From Occultella gossypii (GTDB lineage: Bacteria > Actinomycetota > Actinomycetes > Actinomycetales > Beutenbergiaceae), in assembly GCF_019947135.1 (NCBI RefSeq), contig NZ_JAGSHT010000031.1, forward strand, positions 1-61,780: a stretch of DNA of 61,780 nt. Direction: 5' to 3'. The stretch's first letter is position 1; each line of letters begins with the position of its first letter. The notes under the pieces are model-generated. The model was given only the letters and a program-made list of their open reading frames with translations, was not told the origin of the DNA and made no database searches. The translations under genes were made by a program, and so were the position numbers. Positions 28,424 through 39,120 of this stretch are shown in pieces.

Positions 28424-28792
28424 TTACAGCACCTCCGGTGCGAGCGAGACGATGCGCATGAACTTCTTGTCACGCAGCTCGCGGCCCACCGGGCCGAAGA
28501 TGCGCGTGCCACGCGGCTCGCCATCAGCCTTGAGGATCACCGCTGCGTTCTCGTCGAAGCGGATGTAGGAGCCATCCGGACGCCGGCGCTCCTTCACGGT
28601 ACGAACCACGACCGCCTTGACGACGTCGCCCTTCTTCACATTGCCGCCGGGGATCGCGTCCTTGACGCTGGCGACGATGACATCGCCGATGCCGGCGTAG
28701 CGACGACCGGAACCGCCGAGAACGCGGATGCAAAGGATCTCCTTGGCACCCGTGTTGTCGGCGACCTTGAGTCGCGACTCCTGCTGGATCAT
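28424..28792 (-). CDS. rplN: 50S ribosomal protein L14
   Basis: L14 (uL14) lies at the subunit interface. The 122-residue sequence ([56 protein letters not shown]) is typical in length. A 109-bp gap separates it from rpsQ, longer than other spacings in this operon, and may hold a weak internal promoter; none was convincing. Confidence 0.98.
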   Translation of the reverse strand: MIQQESRLKVADNTGAKEILCIRVLGGSGRRYAGIGDVIVASVKDAIPGGNVKKGDVVKAVVVRTVKERRRPDGSYIRFDENAAVILKADGEPRGTRIFGPVGRELRDKKFMRIVSLAPEVL

Positions 28793-28901
28793 GTGGATCT
28801 ACTCCTGTTGTCGTGCCGGTTCTCGCCCTCGGGCGAGCCTTGCCGAACGGATGGGTTGTCAGTTGCCGCGCCCGGCTGCACGCACCCGGGCTGCGGCGGT
28901 C

Positions 28902-29192
28902 CTACTTGGCCTTCTCGAGGATCTCGACGACCCGCCACCGCTTGGTGGCGGACAGCGGCCGAGTCTCCATGATTAGCACGAGGTCACCGATGCCGACCTC
29001 GTTCGCCTCGTCGTGGGCCTTGACCTTGTTGGTGCGACGCATGACCTTGCCGTAGAGCGGGTGCTTGACCCGGTCCTCGACCTCGACCACGACGGTCTTG
29101 TCCATCTTGTCGCTGACCACATAGCCGCGACGGACCTTGCGGTCGGCGCGTGCCGTCTCGGCCCCGGCTTCGGGGGTGGTGGGAGTGCTCAT
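28902..29192 (-). CDS. rpsQ: 30S ribosomal protein S17
   Basis: S17 (uS17) is an OB-fold primary binder of 16S rRNA. The conserved part is [28 protein letters not shown] and [17 protein letters not shown] take ATG 29192 ([10 protein letters not shown]), 8 bp after GAGG, giving 96 residues; a GTG overlapping the rpmC stop would add six. The first 20 residues are a low-complexity extension. Confidence 0.96.
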   Translation of the reverse strand: MSTPTTPEAGAETARADRKVRRGYVVSDKMDKTVVVEVEDRVKHPLYGKVMRRTNKVKAHDEANEVGIGDLVLIMETRPLSATKRWRVVEILEKAK

Positions 29193-29206
29193 TGTCGTTG
29201 CCTCGT

Positions 29207-29449
29207 TCACTTCGCGTCGGCGGTGGGCTCGGTACGAATGCCGAGCTCACGCTCGCGCAGGATCGTGTAGATGCGGGCGATGTCGCGACGCACCGTCTTC
29301 AGCCGACCGTGGTCCTCGAGCTGACCGGTGGCCGAGGAGAACCGCAGGTTGAACAGCTCCTGCTTGGCCTTCTTCAGCTCGGCGACCAGGCGCTCGCTGT
29401 CCATGCCGTCGAGCTCGGACGGCGCCAGTTCCTTGGATCCGATAGCCAT
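29207..29449 (-). CDS. rpmC: 50S ribosomal protein L29
   Basis: L29 (uL29) lies at the tunnel exit beside L23. The 80-residue helical hairpin ([41 protein letters not shown]) is typical. The ATG overlaps the rplP stop by one base (TGATG). Confidence 0.97.
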   Translation of the reverse strand: MAIGSKELAPSELDGMDSERLVAELKKAKQELFNLRFSSATGQLEDHGRLKTVRRDIARIYTILRERELGIRTEPTADAK

Positions 29450-29868
29450 CACGCGTCACCACCCTCGCGACGCACGAAACGCGTCTTCATCGGGAGCTTG
29501 TGCTGCGCGCGGCGCAGGGCCTCGCGAGCCAGCTCTTCGTTCACGCCGGCGAGCTCGAACAGAACTCGGCCGGGCTTGACATTGGCGACCCACCACTCGG
29601 GCGAACCCTTACCGGAACCCATGCGGGTCTCGGCCGGCTTCTTGGTGATGGGACGGTCGGGAAAGATGTTGATCCACACCTTGCCGCCACGCTTGATGTG
29701 GCGGGTCATGGCGATACGAGCGGCCTCGATCTGGCGGTTCGTGACGTACGCGGGCTCGACGGCCTGGATGCCGAAGTCGCCGAAAGTGACGTTCGTGCCG
29801 CCCTTGGCCGCACCACGCCGGGTGGGGTGGTGCTGCTTACGGTGCTTGGTGCGCCGGGGGATGAGCAT
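29449..29868 (-). CDS. rplP: 50S ribosomal protein L16
   Basis: L16 (uL16) is a late assembly protein near the A-site tRNA and peptidyl transferase centre. The 139 residues begin [15 protein letters not shown] and contain [20 protein letters not shown]. It is 3 bp after rpsC and overlaps rpmC. Confidence 0.98.
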   Translation of the reverse strand: MLIPRRTKHRKQHHPTRRGAAKGGTNVTFGDFGIQAVEPAYVTNRQIEAARIAMTRHIKRGGKVWINIFPDRPITKKPAETRMGSGKGSPEWWVANVKPGRVLFELAGVNEELAREALRRAQHKLPMKTRFVRREGGDA

Positions 29869-29871
29869 GGC

Positions 29872-30684
29872 TCAGGCCTCCGTCTCGGTGCCGCCGGCCG
29901 GAGCCGCGGCGGGGGTGGATGCGGGGGCTTCGGCGGCGGGCGCCGAAGGAGCGTCGGTGCGGCGGCCGCGCGGACGGTCACCACGGTCGCCACGGCCACG
30001 AGGGGCACGGGGGCCGGAGTTGACCTGGTCCGCAGCGAACTGCTTCTCGGTCATGTCGCCCTTGTAGATCCACACCTTCACGCCGATGCGACCGAAGGTG
30101 GTGCGGGCCTCGAAGAAGCCGTAGTCCACGTACGCCCGGAGGGTGTGCAACGGCACGCGACCCTCGCGGTAGAACTCGCTACGGCTCATCTCGGCGCCAC
30201 CGAGGCGGCCCGAGCACTGCACCCGGATGCCCTTGGCGCCGGCGCGCTGCGCGGACTGCATGCCCTTGCGCATCGCACGACGGAAGGAGACGCGGGAGGC
30301 AAGCTGCTCGGCGATGCCCTGTGCGACCAGCTGAGCGTCGATCTCGGGGTTCTTGACCTCGAGGATGTTCAGCTGCACCTGCTTGCCCGTGAGCTTCTCG
30401 AGCTCACCGCGCAGGCGGTCGGCCTCCGCGCCACGACGCCCGATGACGATGCCCGGGCGGGCGGTGTGCAGGTCGACGCGGACTCGGTCGCGGGTGCGCT
30501 CGATCTCGACCTTGGAGATGCCTGCGCGCTCGAGGCCAGTGGCCATCAGCTTGCGGATCTCGACGTCCTCGCGGACGTAGTCGCGGTAACGCTGCCCCTC
30601 CTTGGTGGAGTCAGCGAACCAGCGGGACCGGTGGTCGGTGGTGATGCCGAGCCGGAACCCTGTGGGGTTGACCTTCTGGCCCAT
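29872..30684 (-). CDS. rpsC: 30S ribosomal protein S3
   Basis: S3 (uS3) lines the mRNA entry channel and has helicase-linked KH and C-terminal domains. The first ~215 residues are conserved ([53 protein letters not shown]). A roughly 55-residue extension rich in Arg/Gly and then Pro/Ala follows, as in other actinobacteria. The ATG overlaps the rplV stop by one base. Confidence 0.98.
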   Translation of the reverse strand: MGQKVNPTGFRLGITTDHRSRWFADSTKEGQRYRDYVREDVEIRKLMATGLERAGISKVEIERTRDRVRVDLHTARPGIVIGRRGAEADRLRGELEKLTGKQVQLNILEVKNPEIDAQLVAQGIAEQLASRVSFRRAMRKGMQSAQRAGAKGIRVQCSGRLGGAEMSRSEFYREGRVPLHTLRAYVDYGFFEARTTFGRIGVKVWIYKGDMTEKQFAADQVNSGPRAPRGRGDRGDRPRGRRTDAPSAPAAEAPASTPAAAPAGGTETEA

Positions 30685-31052
30685 CAGCGAGCCCCTCCCT
30701 TGGTCTGTCGCTCAGCCACGATCACGGTGATGTGGCTCGTGCGCTTGAGGATCTGGTTGGCCCGTCCCTGGGCACGCGGCCGGAACCGCTTCAGCGTGGG
30801 ACCTTCATCCACGAACGCCTCCGCGATCACCAGGTCGCCCTCGTTGAACGCGACCGAGGCGAGCTCGGCCTTGACGCGGGCGTTTGCGACCGCGCTCTCC
30901 ACTACCTTGCGCACGGTCTCCGCCGCCGCCTGGGGGGCATATCGGAGCACGGCCACGGCCTCATCGGCCTGCTTGCCGCGGATGATGTCCACGACGCGCC
31001 GGGCCTTCTGGGGCGTGACGCGCACGAACCGCGCCTGCGCCTTGGCTTCCAT
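30684..31052 (-). CDS. rplV: 50S ribosomal protein L22
   Basis: L22 (uL22) extends a hairpin into the exit tunnel and is a site of macrolide resistance mutations. The 122 residues contain [18 protein letters not shown] and the hairpin [23 protein letters not shown], which looks wild type. The ATG follows AGGACATCG. Confidence 0.97.
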   Translation of the reverse strand: MEAKAQARFVRVTPQKARRVVDIIRGKQADEAVAVLRYAPQAAAETVRKVVESAVANARVKAELASVAFNEGDLVIAEAFVDEGPTLKRFRPRAQGRANQILKRTSHITVIVAERQTKGGAR

Positions 31053-31104
31053 CGATGTCCTGCCTTCTCAAAGAGTGTGCTTGGTGAGTTCGCGTGTCGC
31101 GAGA

Positions 31105-31386
31105 TCAGCGACGACGCGCCTTGCGGTCGTCCTTCTCATGCCCACGGAACGTGCGCGTCGGGGCGAACTCCCCCAGCTTGTGGCCGACCATCGACTCGGT
31201 GACGAACACCGGGACGTGCTTGCGACCGTCGTGTACCGCAAAGGTGTGACCCAGGAAGTCGGGCGTGATGACCGACCGACGTGACCAGGTCTTGATGACG
31301 TTCTTCGTGCCCTTCTCGTTCTGTCCGTCCACCTTCTTCTGCAGGTGGCCGTCCACGAAGGGACCCTTCTTCAGACTGCGAGGCAT
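31105..31386 (-). CDS. rpsS: 30S ribosomal protein S19
   Basis: S19 (uS19) is a 30S head protein that works with S13. The 93 residues begin [18 protein letters not shown], with [25 protein letters not shown] and [16 protein letters not shown]. The standard position is between rplB and rplV. Confidence 0.98.
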   Translation of the reverse strand: MPRSLKKGPFVDGHLQKKVDGQNEKGTKNVIKTWSRRSVITPDFLGHTFAVHDGRKHVPVFVTESMVGHKLGEFAPTRTFRGHEKDDRKARRR

Positions 31387-31404
31387 CTCGTCGTCGTCTC
31401 CCTA

Positions 31405-32241
31405 TCAGCGCTTCTTGCCGGTACGGCGACGGCGCACGATGAGCTTGTCGCTCGGCTTGTTCGGACGGCGGGTACGACCCTCGGTCTGGCCCCAAGGGCT
31501 GACCGGGTGACGTCCACCGGAGGTCTTTCCTTCACCACCACCGTGGGGGTGGTCGACCGGGTTCATGGCGACACCACGGACGGTCGGGCGCTTGCCCTTC
31601 CACCGCATCCGGCCGGCCTTACCCCAGTTGATGTTCGACTGCTCGGCGTTGCCGACCTCACCGATGGAGGCGCGGCAGCGCAGGTCGACGTTGCGGATCT
31701 CGCCGGAGGGCATCCGCAGCTGGGCGTACGGGCCGTCCTTCGCGACGAGCTGCACCGAGGATCCGGCGGAGCGAGCGATCTTCGCGCCACCGCCCGGCTT
31801 GAGCTCGACGGCGTGGATGACGGTACCGACGGGGATGTTGCGCAGCGGCAGGTTGTTGCCCGGCTTGATGTCGGCGCCCGCGCCGTTCTCGATGCGGTCA
31901 CCCTGCTTCAGCCGCACCGGGGCGAGGATGTAGCGCTTCTCCCCATCGGCGTAGTGCAGCAGCGCGATGCGCGCGGTCCGGTTCGGGTCGTACTCGATGT
32001 GCGCGACCTTCGCCGGCACGCCGTCCTTGTCGTGACGACGGAAGTCGATCACGCGGTAGGCGCGCTTGTGTCCACCACCGATGTGCCGTGCCGTGATCCG
32101 GCCCGAGGCGTTGCGCCCACCGCTCTTGGTGAGCGGACGGACCAACGACTTCTCCGGCGTCGTGCGGGTGATCTCGACGAAGTCGGCAACGGACGAACCG
32201 CGGCGGCCCGGCGTAGTCGGCTTGTACTTACGGATTCCCAT
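31405..32241 (-). CDS. rplB: 50S ribosomal protein L2
   Basis: L2 (uL2) is needed for subunit association and peptidyl transferase activity. It is 278 residues, including the conserved C-terminal [19 protein letters not shown] region with its key His and the [12 protein letters not shown]-like tail ([18 protein letters not shown]). The N-terminus [16 protein letters not shown] is normal. Confidence 0.98.
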   Translation of the reverse strand: MGIRKYKPTTPGRRGSSVADFVEITRTTPEKSLVRPLTKSGGRNASGRITARHIGGGHKRAYRVIDFRRHDKDGVPAKVAHIEYDPNRTARIALLHYADGEKRYILAPVRLKQGDRIENGAGADIKPGNNLPLRNIPVGTVIHAVELKPGGGAKIARSAGSSVQLVAKDGPYAQLRMPSGEIRNVDLRCRASIGEVGNAEQSNINWGKAGRMRWKGKRPTVRGVAMNPVDHPHGGGEGKTSGGRHPVSPWGQTEGRTRRPNKPSDKLIVRRRRTGKKR

Positions 32242-32281
32242 GGGATTAGATCCTCAATCTGTTCTGGTGCGACCGCCGGCG

Positions 32282-32584
32282 TCAGCCGACCGCTCCGCCG
32301 AAGATGTCGATGCTGCCTTCACGCAACGTGACGATGGCGCGCTTGGTGTCCTTGCGCTTGCCCGTCCCGAAACGCGTCCGGCGCGTCTTGCCCTTGCGGT
32401 TGATCGTGTTCACGGACTCGACCTTGACGTTGAAGATCTGCTCGATGGCGATCTTGATCTCGGTCTTGTTCGAGCGCGGGTCCACCAGGAAGGTGTACTT
32501 GCCCTCGTCGAGAAGGTTGTAGCTCTTCTCGGAGACGACCGGGGAGATCACGACGTCGCGCGGGTCCTTGAGTGCTGCGCTCAC
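32282..32584 (-). CDS. rplW: 50S ribosomal protein L23
   Basis: L23 (uL23) is the docking site for trigger factor and SRP at the tunnel exit. 100 residues, with [21 protein letters not shown] and the loop [18 protein letters not shown]. The GTG start overlaps the rplD stop (GTGA), so translation is coupled. Confidence 0.97.
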   Translation of the reverse strand: MSAALKDPRDVVISPVVSEKSYNLLDEGKYTFLVDPRSNKTEIKIAIEQIFNVKVESVNTINRKGKTRRTRFGTGKRKDTKRAIVTLREGSIDIFGGAVG

Positions 32585-33273
32585 TTCTGCTCCTCCTCGA
32601 CCTCGGTCGAGCTGGCGACGGCGGTCGCGCCACGGCCCTGTGCGGGGCCGGCCACGAAGGCCTCGTAGGCGCCCGACGTGAAGACCACGTCGTCGCTCAC
32701 CAGCACGTCGTAGGTGTTCAGCTGGTCCGGGTAGATCAGGTGCACCGTGGGCACGTTGCGCAGGCTCTTCCAGCTCAGCTCGTCCTGGCGCTCGAGCACC
32801 ACGAGGACGTGGCGCGAGGAGGCAACGCCTGCGAGCACCGAGACCGCGGTGGCGGTCGACGGCGTCCCATCGGCGACGAAGGAGCTCACCACGTGCACGC
32901 GCTGCGCGCGGGCCCGGTCGGAGAGCGCGCCGCGCAGGGCGGCGGCCTTCATCTTCTTGGGGGTGCGCTGGCTGTAGTCGCGCGGGACCGGCCCGTGCAC
33001 GACGCCACCACCGGCGAACTGGGGGGCTCGGGTCGAACCCTGACGGGCGCGACCGGTGCCCTTCTGCTTGTAGGGCTTGCGGCCACCACCGCGGACCTCG
33101 CCGCGGGTCTTGACCTTGTGCGTGCCCTGGCGGGCCGCCGCGAGCTGCGCGACGACGACCTGGTGGATCAGCGGCACGTTCGTCTGGACGTCGAAGATCT
33201 CCGAGGGGAGATCCACCGAGCCGGACTTCTTGCCCTTGGCGTCGATGACGTCGATCACGGTTGCGTCGGTCAT
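32581..33273 (-). CDS. rplD: 50S ribosomal protein L4
   Basis: L4 (uL4) reaches into the exit-tunnel constriction and in E. coli represses the S10 operon. The tunnel loop ([19 protein letters not shown]) looks wild type. The C-terminus carries a short acidic tail EVEEEQK. ATG 33273 is preferred because GGGGG lies 10 bp upstream; a GTG three codons earlier overlaps the rplC stop. Length 230 residues. Confidence 0.97.
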   Translation of the reverse strand: MTDATVIDVIDAKGKKSGSVDLPSEIFDVQTNVPLIHQVVVAQLAAARQGTHKVKTRGEVRGGGRKPYKQKGTGRARQGSTRAPQFAGGGVVHGPVPRDYSQRTPKKMKAAALRGALSDRARAQRVHVVSSFVADGTPSTATAVSVLAGVASSRHVLVVLERQDELSWKSLRNVPTVHLIYPDQLNTYDVLVSDDVVFTSGAYEAFVAGPAQGRGATAVASSTEVEEEQK

Positions 33274-33278
33274 GACGC

Positions 33279-33944
33279 TCACGCCCCCTTCACGGCGGTG
33301 CGAACCACGACGAGCCCGCCCTTGGGGCCGGGGACCGCGCCCGTGATGAGCAGCAGTCCCTTCTCGGCGTCCACGGCGTGGATGGTCAGGTTCTGGGTGG
33401 TCTGGCGGTCGTGGCCCATCCGGCCGGCCATCCGCACGCCCTTGAACACGCGCGACGGGGTGGAGGCCCCACCGATCGAGCCGGCCTTGCGGTGGTTACG
33501 GTGTGCACCGTGGGAGGCGCCGACGCCGTGGAAGCCGTGACGCTTCATCACACCGGCGAAGCCCTTGCCCTTGGTGGTGCCGATCACGTCGACACGTGTT
33601 CCGGACTCGAACGTCTCCGCGGTCAGCTCCTGGCCGACCTCGTAGGAATCGGCGTCGGAGGTGCGGAACTCGGCGGCGTGCCGACGCGGGGTGATGCCCG
33701 ACTTGTCGGAACGGACCCGCAGGGGCTGGGTGACCTTGCGCGGGTCGATCTGGCCGAAGCCGAGCTGGACGGCCGAATAGCCGTCCTTGTCCACCGTGCG
33801 GATCTGGGTCACGACGTTGGTGCCCACCTGCACGACGGTGACCGGGAACTGACGACCGGCGTCGTCCCACACCTGGGTCATGCCGAGCTTCGTGCCGAGG
33901 ATGGCCTTGACGGCGCGCTCGGACTGCTGGGGAGTAGAAGTCAT
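33279..33944 (-). CDS. rplC: 50S ribosomal protein L3
   Basis: L3 (uL3) contacts the peptidyl transferase centre through its central loop. The 221 residues contain [40 protein letters not shown] and [13 protein letters not shown]. The first ten residues are a short extension. It is the second gene of the S10 operon, 10 bp after rpsJ. Confidence 0.98.
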   Translation of the reverse strand: MTSTPQQSERAVKAILGTKLGMTQVWDDAGRQFPVTVVQVGTNVVTQIRTVDKDGYSAVQLGFGQIDPRKVTQPLRVRSDKSGITPRRHAAEFRTSDADSYEVGQELTAETFESGTRVDVIGTTKGKGFAGVMKRHGFHGVGASHGAHRNHRKAGSIGGASTPSRVFKGVRMAGRMGHDRQTTQNLTIHAVDAEKGLLLITGAVPGPKGGLVVVRTAVKGA

Positions 33945-33954
33945 GACTGAGTCC

Positions 33955-34263
33955 TCAGAGCTTGATCTCGATGTTGACGTCGGCCGGCAGGTCGAGTCGC
34001 ATGAGCGAGTCCACGGCCTTCGGCGTCGGGTCCACGATGTCGATCAGCCGCTTGTGCGTGCGCATCTCGAAGTGCTCGCGGCTGTCCTTGTACTTGTGCG
34101 GAGAACGGATGACGCAGAACACGTTCTTCTCGGTTGGCAGCGGCACCGGGCCCACGACCGTCGCACCAGCGCGAGTCACCGTGTCGACGATCTTGCGCGC
34201 CGAACTGTCGATGACCTCGTGGTCGTAGGACTTGAGCCGGATGCGGATCTTTTGTCCCGCCAT
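33955..34263 (-). CDS. rpsJ: 30S ribosomal protein S10 (NusE)
   Basis: S10 (uS10) is a 30S head protein that also acts as NusE in rRNA antitermination with NusG, whose gene is at 57367-58170. The 102 residues begin [15 protein letters not shown] and end [11 protein letters not shown] 34263 is fixed by homology; the open frame continues upstream without similarity. It is the first gene of the S10 operon, preceded by a long leader region. Confidence 0.98.
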   Translation of the reverse strand: MAGQKIRIRLKSYDHEVIDSSARKIVDTVTRAGATVVGPVPLPTEKNVFCVIRSPHKYKDSREHFEMRTHKRLIDIVDPTPKAVDSLMRLDLPADVNIEIKL

Positions 34264-34842
34264 GGCGTCGTCTGACTCTCTCTCGTAGTACCAACTGACC
34301 GACCCCCGCGCTCGGGCGTGTCGCGCTTTGCGACACACCCCACCGCCGTACACCGGTTGGTGTGGGTCGGAAGATGACTTGTGTGATCCGTCCGCCTGCC
34401 CCGTGGGCCAGTCAATCGAATCGGTCTGGGTCGGATGCCTGGTCGAGGGTCGAACTCGCCGTGTCTGCGACTGGCCGGCAGCTGAATCAACCAGCCGACC
34501 TACGCACACGCGTGTCCTGCACCCCTCGCACGAGGCAACCTGAACAGTCTGCCACAGGTGATGGGCAGATCCCAAGTCGGGCCTCGGTGGGATACGCCAC
34601 ACGGCCCGACGGCGGGGGTCACCGCGGGTCGTGCCGGTCGCCCCTCGAGCCGTTCCCGACACGCTACCAGCGCGCCTGCGGCGCCGCTGGTCGGCGCGCC
34701 CACGGCGTGCGCTGGGGATGCCTCCCGTAGGTGCCGTGCGCCGGCCTGCGCCACTGGCCCCGACGGCGGTCTCCCGCCGTCGCACGACGGCTCACGCCCA
34801 CGCCCTTGCCGCCGCGTGGTCACGCGCAGGACGGCAGCCTAC
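34264..34842 (-). promoter_or_regulatory. Promoter and leader region of the S10 operon
   Basis: A non-coding region before rpsJ. Positions 34301-34323 are identical to 40060-40082 in the rpsL leader. A hairpin (34318-34324 with 34330-34336, extendable) overlaps its end. A TTGACT lies at 34415-34410, but the sequence 18 bp on (ACGGAT) is a poor -10, so I do not call the promoter. If the leader begins near there it would be about 120 nt or more. Confidence 0.5.
34301..34323 (-). repeat. 23-nt leader motif, S10 copy
   Basis: Identical over 23 nt to 40060-40082 upstream of rpsL. The minus-strand sequence begins CGACACGCCCGAGCGCGGGG. It ends 38 bp before the rpsJ ATG and overlaps the side of a hairpin. 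The position in both major ribosomal leaders suggests a shared 5'-leader element. Confidence 0.75.
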
Positions 34843-34999
34843 GGTGCGCTCACGAGCCCTACGTGCGCTCACGCGGACAACCAGTGCACCGCGTGTGCTG
34901 ATGCCGGTCAGGGCAGCCCGCGATGTGCTCACGCCCGGCCACGGCAGCCCCGCGATGTGCTCAAGCCCGGCCACGGCAGCCCCACGGTGTGCTCACGTG
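34843..34999. repeat. Degenerate direct repeat array upstream of the S10 operon
   Basis: Six copies of a [G/C][A/G]TG[C/T]GCTCACG core start near 34843, 34862, 34891, 34922, 34954 and 34986. The last four are spaced about 31-32 bp and share flanks (CCCGGCCACGGCAGCCCC). No gene is present. It could be an array of protein-binding sites or a decaying minisatellite. Confidence 0.6.
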
Positions 35000-35083
35000 G
35001 GGCGGTGGCTACGCTCGGTCGGCGCCCGTCGCCGCTGGCGAGCACCGGGAGCGGGAACAGGACCAGGGTGCGAGCCTGGCGCC

Positions 35084-35455
35084 TCAGAGGCCGGTGACCG
35101 TCGAGTTCTCGTCCAGTCCGAGGATCTCGACCCGCAGACTCAGGTTCGCGACGTTGAAGCTGATGTACTTGTCGACGCCGGCGGATTCGGGTCGGTCCTG
35201 ACCGACCGAGATCTCACCGATGGTCCCCCGCGCGAAACCGGCCTTGCCGGTGATGATGACCTGCTGTCCCACTCGGAACGTGCCACTGACCACCTGGCCG
35301 GTGAACACCGTGCCGCTGCCGGGGACCTGGAAGGCATCCATGAGCTTCAGCGTCGCTGAGCCCAGGCCCGCCTCGGGCGCCTCGGCGTCCCATAGCGATT
35401 CCGCCTCTGCCGGCGTCGGTCCCTTGACGTCATTCCCCTGTGTGAACCATCCCAT
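35084..35455 (-). CDS. Small protein resembling a free-standing EF-Tu domain 2
   Basis: A 123-residue protein. From about residue 37, [20 protein letters not shown] followed by [15 protein letters not shown] resembles domain 2 of EF-Tu, whose copy in this window reads [16 protein letters not shown] followed by [15 protein letters not shown]. No GTPase motifs are present, so only the beta-barrel half could be made. An N-terminal stretch ([20 protein letters not shown]) is unlike EF-Tu. It lies on the same strand just after tuf, but a strong hairpin separates them, so expression may be separate. Function is unknown; binding to a nucleic acid, tRNA or peptide is conceivable. Confidence 0.75.
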   Translation of the reverse strand: MGWFTQGNDVKGPTPAEAESLWDAEAPEAGLGSATLKLMDAFQVPGSGTVFTGQVVSGTFRVGQQVIITGKAGFARGTIGEISVGQDRPESAGVDKYISFNVANLSLRVEILGLDENSTVTGL

Positions 35456-35550
35456 GCGGGCCAGCGTACTGGCATCGACCGCCCGTTGGCGGGGACGGGG
35501 ATGGGCACCTCTACCTACCTTGCAGCGACCGCGGCCACGATCGGGACATG

Positions 35551-35585
35551 ACGAAGGGCCCGCCGGCGACCGGCGGGCCCTTCGT
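35551..35585 (-). terminator. Terminator after tuf
   Basis: A perfect 16-bp stem (35551-35566 with 35570-35585) with a 3-nt loop starts 29 bp past the tuf stop. It is among the strongest hairpins in the window. No T-run follows, as with the other terminators here. Confidence 0.8.
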
Positions 35586-35613
35586 CGGTGCTGGGCTCAG
35601 GCCCAGCGGTGGA

Positions 35614-36804
35614 TCACTTGATGATCTTGACCACGCGGCCGGAGCCGACGGTCCGGCCACCCTCGCGGATGGCGAAGCCGAGGCCCTCCTCCATGGCGAT
35701 CGGCTGGATCAGCGCGACCGTCATCTCGGTGTTGTCGCCGGGCATGACCATCTCGGTGCCCTCGGGCAGCGTGATGACACCGGTGACGTCCGTGGTACGG
35801 AAGTAGAACTGCGGACGGTAGTTCGCGTAGAACGGGTTGTGACGGCCGCCCTCGTCCTTGGCCAGGATGTAGACCTGAGCCTCGAAGTCGGTGTGCGGGG
35901 TGATCGAACCCGGCTTGGAGACGACCTGGCCGCGCTCGACGTCCTCGCGCTTGGTGCCGCGGAGCAGCAGACCGACGTTCTCGCCCGCGTCAGCGGTGTC
36001 GAGCAGCTTCCGGAACATCTCGATGCCGGTGACGATCGTCTTCTGCGGGGCGCGGATACCGACGATCTCCACCTCCTCGTTGACCTTGAGCTGGCCACGC
36101 TCCACACGACCGGTGACGACGGTGCCGCGCCCGGTGATGGTGAAGACGTCCTCGATCGGCATGAGGAAGGGCTTCTCGATGTCGCGGACCGGGTCCGGGA
36201 CGTTCTCGTCGACAGCGTCCATGAGGTCCTCGACGGACTTGACCCAGACCGGGTCGCCCTCGAGCGCCTTCAGGCCGGAGACGCGCACGACGGGCACGTT
36301 GTCGCCGTCGAACTCCTGGCTCGACAGCAGCTCACGGACCTCCATCTCGACGAGCTCGAGGATCTCCTCGTCGTCGACCATGTCGGACTTGTTGAGCGCG
36401 ACGAGCAGGTAGGGCACACCCACCTGGCGGGCGAGCAGCACGTGCTCGCGAGTCTGGGCCATCGGACCGTCGGTCGCCGCGACCACGAGGATCGCGCCGT
36501 CCATCTGCGCGGCACCGGTGATCATGTTCTTGATGTAGTCAGCGTGACCGGGGGCGTCAACGTGCGCGTAGTGGCGCTTCTCCGTCTGGTACTCCACGTG
36601 GGAGACGTTGATCGTGATACCGCGCTGACGCTCCTCCGGAGCGTTGTCCACCTGGTCGAACGGGGTGAACGTGTTCAGGTCGGGGTACTTGTCAGCGAGC
36701 ACCTTGGAGATGGCAGCGGTCAGCGTCGTCTTGCCGTGGTCGACGTGACCGATCGTGCCGATGTTGACGTGCGGCTTGGTCCGCTCGAACTTGGCCTTCG
36801 CCAC
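35614..36804 (-). CDS. tuf: Elongation factor Tu
   Basis: EF-Tu carries aminoacyl-tRNA to the ribosome. The 396 residues include GHVDHGKT (G1), DAPGHADY (G3), NKSDM (G4), the domain 2 barrel and the C-terminal [23 protein letters not shown] (in parts). GTG 36804 ([12 protein letters not shown]) follows AGGAGG, matching known actinobacterial N-termini. It is last in rpsL-rpsG-fusA-tuf, 123 bp after fusA. Confidence 0.98.
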   Translation of the reverse strand: MAKAKFERTKPHVNIGTIGHVDHGKTTLTAAISKVLADKYPDLNTFTPFDQVDNAPEERQRGITINVSHVEYQTEKRHYAHVDAPGHADYIKNMITGAAQMDGAILVVAATDGPMAQTREHVLLARQVGVPYLLVALNKSDMVDDEEILELVEMEVRELLSSQEFDGDNVPVVRVSGLKALEGDPVWVKSVEDLMDAVDENVPDPVRDIEKPFLMPIEDVFTITGRGTVVTGRVERGQLKVNEEVEIVGIRAPQKTIVTGIEMFRKLLDTADAGENVGLLLRGTKREDVERGQVVSKPGSITPHTDFEAQVYILAKDEGGRHNPFYANYRPQFYFRTTDVTGVITLPEGTEMVMPGDNTEMTVALIQPIAMEEGLGFAIREGGRTVGSGRVVKIIK

Positions 36805-36927
36805 TTGGTTCCTCCTGGAACTTGGGTAGTTGTACGCAGCATCTGGGGTGACTGGCTGTCGCCCCACTGAGGCTGAGCGATCCTACGGGTCGGTTTGGTG
36901 ATGGTGAAACAGGGTCGACCTGTGGGA

Positions 36928-39042
36928 CTACTCGCCCCGGGTCTTCTTGATGATCTCCTCGGAGACATTCCGAGGCACTTCGGCGTAGTTGCTGAACTGC
37001 ATCGAGTACACCGCACGACCCTGGGTCTTGGACCGCAGGTCGCCGATGTAGCCGAACATCTCCGACAACGGCACCAAGGCGCGAACCACCTTAACGCCGC
37101 TCGCGTCCTCCATCGACTGGATCTGGCCGCGGCGGGAGTTCAGGTCGCCGATGACTTCGCCCATGTACTCCTCGGGCGTGCGCACCTCGACGTCCATGAC
37201 CGGCTCCAGGAGCACCGGGTCGGCGCGCCTGACGCCTTCCTTCAGTGCCATCGAGCCGGCGATCTTGAAGGCCATCTCCGAGGAGTCGACGTCGTGGTAC
37301 GCGCCGTCCAGCAGAGTGGCCTTGATACCCACGAGCGGGTAGCCGGCGAGCACGCCGACCTGCAGGGCGTCCTGCACACCGGCGTCGACGCTCGGGATGT
37401 ACTCCCGCGGGACGCGGCCACCGGTGACCTTGTTGTCGAACTCGTAGAGTTCGCCGGCGTCGCTCTGGAGCGGCTCGAAGGACATCTGGACCTTCGCGAA
37501 CTGGCCCGAGCCACCGGTCTGCTTCTTGTGGGTGTAGTCGAGCTTGTCCACCTTGCGGCGGATCGTCTCGCGGTAGGCGACCTGCGGCTTGCCGACGTTC
37601 GCCTCGACGCGGAACTCGCGTCGCATGCGGTCCACCAGGATGTCCAGGTGGAGCTCGCCCATGCCGCCGATCTCGGTCTGGCCGGTGTCCTCGTTGAGGG
37701 ATACGGTGAACGTCGGGTCCTCGGCCGAGAGCTTCTGGATGGCCGTGGAGAGCTTCTCCTGGTCACCCTTCGTCTTCGGCTCGATCGCCACGAAGATGAC
37801 CGGGTCCGGGAAGGACATCGACTCGAGCACGATCGGCGCGTCCAGGGCCGCCAAGGTGTCACCGGTGGTGGTGTCCTTGAGCCCGATCGCGGCGTAGATG
37901 TGGCCGGCGTGGGCCTCGTCGACCGGGTTCTCCTTGTTGGCGTGCATCTGGAACAGCTTCCCGATGCGCTCCTTGCGGCCCTTGGTCGTGTTCATGACCT
38001 GGTCGCCGGGGTGGGCGAGACCGGAGTACACGCGGATGAACGTCAGGGTCCCGAAGAAGGGGTGCGACGCGATCTTGAACGCGAGCGCGGAGAACGGCTC
38101 GGACTCGGACGGCGCGCGGGTCAGTTCGACCGACTCGTCCTTCGGGTCGTGGCCGATCATGGGGGGCACGTCGATCGGGGACGGCAGGTAGTCGATGACC
38201 GCGTCGAGCATCGGCTGCACACCACGGTTCTTGAAGGCGGAGCCACAGAACACCGGGTAGGCCTCGGAGTTGATCGTCATCTTGCGGATGCCGGCCTTGA
38301 GCTCGGGGACGGTGAACTCCTCACCCTCCAGGAACTTCTCCATGAGCTCGTCGGACGCCTCGGCGACGTCCTCGACCAGCTGGGCGCGGTACTGCTGGGC
38401 GCGCTCGAGCAGGTCGGCGGGGATCTCCTGCGTCTCGTACGCGGCGCCCATCGTCACGTCGCCCTTGGAGTCACCGGGCCACACGAAGGCCTTCATGGTG
38501 ACCAGGTCGACGACACCGACGAACTCGCTCTCGGACCCGATCGGCAGCTGCATGACCAGCGGCTTGGCGCCGAGTCGCTTCACGATGGTCTCGACCGTGT
38601 AGTAGAAGTCCGCACCGAGCTTGTCCATCTTGTTGACGAAGCAGATGCGCGGCACGACGTACTTGTCGGCCTGACGCCACACCGTCTCGGACTGCGGCTC
38701 GACACCTTCCTTACCGTCGAACACGGCAACGGCACCGTCGAGGACGCGCAGCGAACGCTCAACCTCGACCGTGAAGTCCACGTGACCCGGGGTGTCGATG
38801 ATGTTGATCTGGTTGCCGTCCCAGAAGGAGGTGACCGCGGCGGAGGTGATGGTGATGCCGCGTTCCTTCTCCTGCTCCATCCAGTCGGTGGTCGACGCGC
38901 CATCGTGCGTCTCACCGAGCTTGTGGTTGACCCCCGTGTAGAACAGGATGCGTTCCGTGGTGGTGGTCTTGCCGGCATCGATGTGGGCCATGATGCCGAT
39001 GTTGCGGACCTTGGTGAGGTCGGTCAGCACGTCGAGTGCCAC
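36928..39042 (-). CDS. fusA: Elongation factor G
   Basis: EF-G drives translocation and, with RRF, ribosome recycling. The 704 residues have the GTPase motifs [20 protein letters not shown] and [10 protein letters not shown], then domains II-V ending in [21 protein letters not shown] and [11 protein letters not shown]. The GTG start at 39042 ([22 protein letters not shown] region) has an AGAGAG upstream. It lies after rpsG with a 14-bp hairpin in the gap. Confidence 0.98.
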   Translation of the reverse strand: MALDVLTDLTKVRNIGIMAHIDAGKTTTTERILFYTGVNHKLGETHDGASTTDWMEQEKERGITITSAAVTSFWDGNQINIIDTPGHVDFTVEVERSLRVLDGAVAVFDGKEGVEPQSETVWRQADKYVVPRICFVNKMDKLGADFYYTVETIVKRLGAKPLVMQLPIGSESEFVGVVDLVTMKAFVWPGDSKGDVTMGAAYETQEIPADLLERAQQYRAQLVEDVAEASDELMEKFLEGEEFTVPELKAGIRKMTINSEAYPVFCGSAFKNRGVQPMLDAVIDYLPSPIDVPPMIGHDPKDESVELTRAPSESEPFSALAFKIASHPFFGTLTFIRVYSGLAHPGDQVMNTTKGRKERIGKLFQMHANKENPVDEAHAGHIYAAIGLKDTTTGDTLAALDAPIVLESMSFPDPVIFVAIEPKTKGDQEKLSTAIQKLSAEDPTFTVSLNEDTGQTEIGGMGELHLDILVDRMRREFRVEANVGKPQVAYRETIRRKVDKLDYTHKKQTGGSGQFAKVQMSFEPLQSDAGELYEFDNKVTGGRVPREYIPSVDAGVQDALQVGVLAGYPLVGIKATLLDGAYHDVDSSEMAFKIAGSMALKEGVRRADPVLLEPVMDVEVRTPEEYMGEVIGDLNSRRGQIQSMEDASGVKVVRALVPLSEMFGYIGDLRSKTQGRAVYSMQFSNYAEVPRNVSEEIIKKTRGE

Positions 39043-39080
39043 AGTTGCTCTCTTCTGGTCGATACGAGCGTGATCAGGTG

Positions 39081-39113
39081 GGTCATGGCACCGGTGGTGC
39101 CGGTGCCATGACC
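39081..39113 (-). other. Hairpin between rpsG and fusA
   Basis: A perfect 14-bp stem (39081-39094 with 39100-39113) with loop TGGTG lies 8 bp after the rpsG stop. Because fusA-tuf are expected to be co-transcribed with rpsL-rpsG, it may be an attenuator or RNA-processing site rather than a full terminator. Confidence 0.6.
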
Positions 39114-39120
39114 GGTTCGA

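Noticed and set aside
34386-34415. S10 promoter candidate TTGACT, 18 bp, ACGGAT
   Set aside because: The -35 is good but the -10 matches only at its last two bases. Left uncalled pending 5' end data.
34843-34999. CRISPR-like array
   Set aside because: The repeats are short, degenerate and of uneven spacing, without unique spacers or cas genes nearby.
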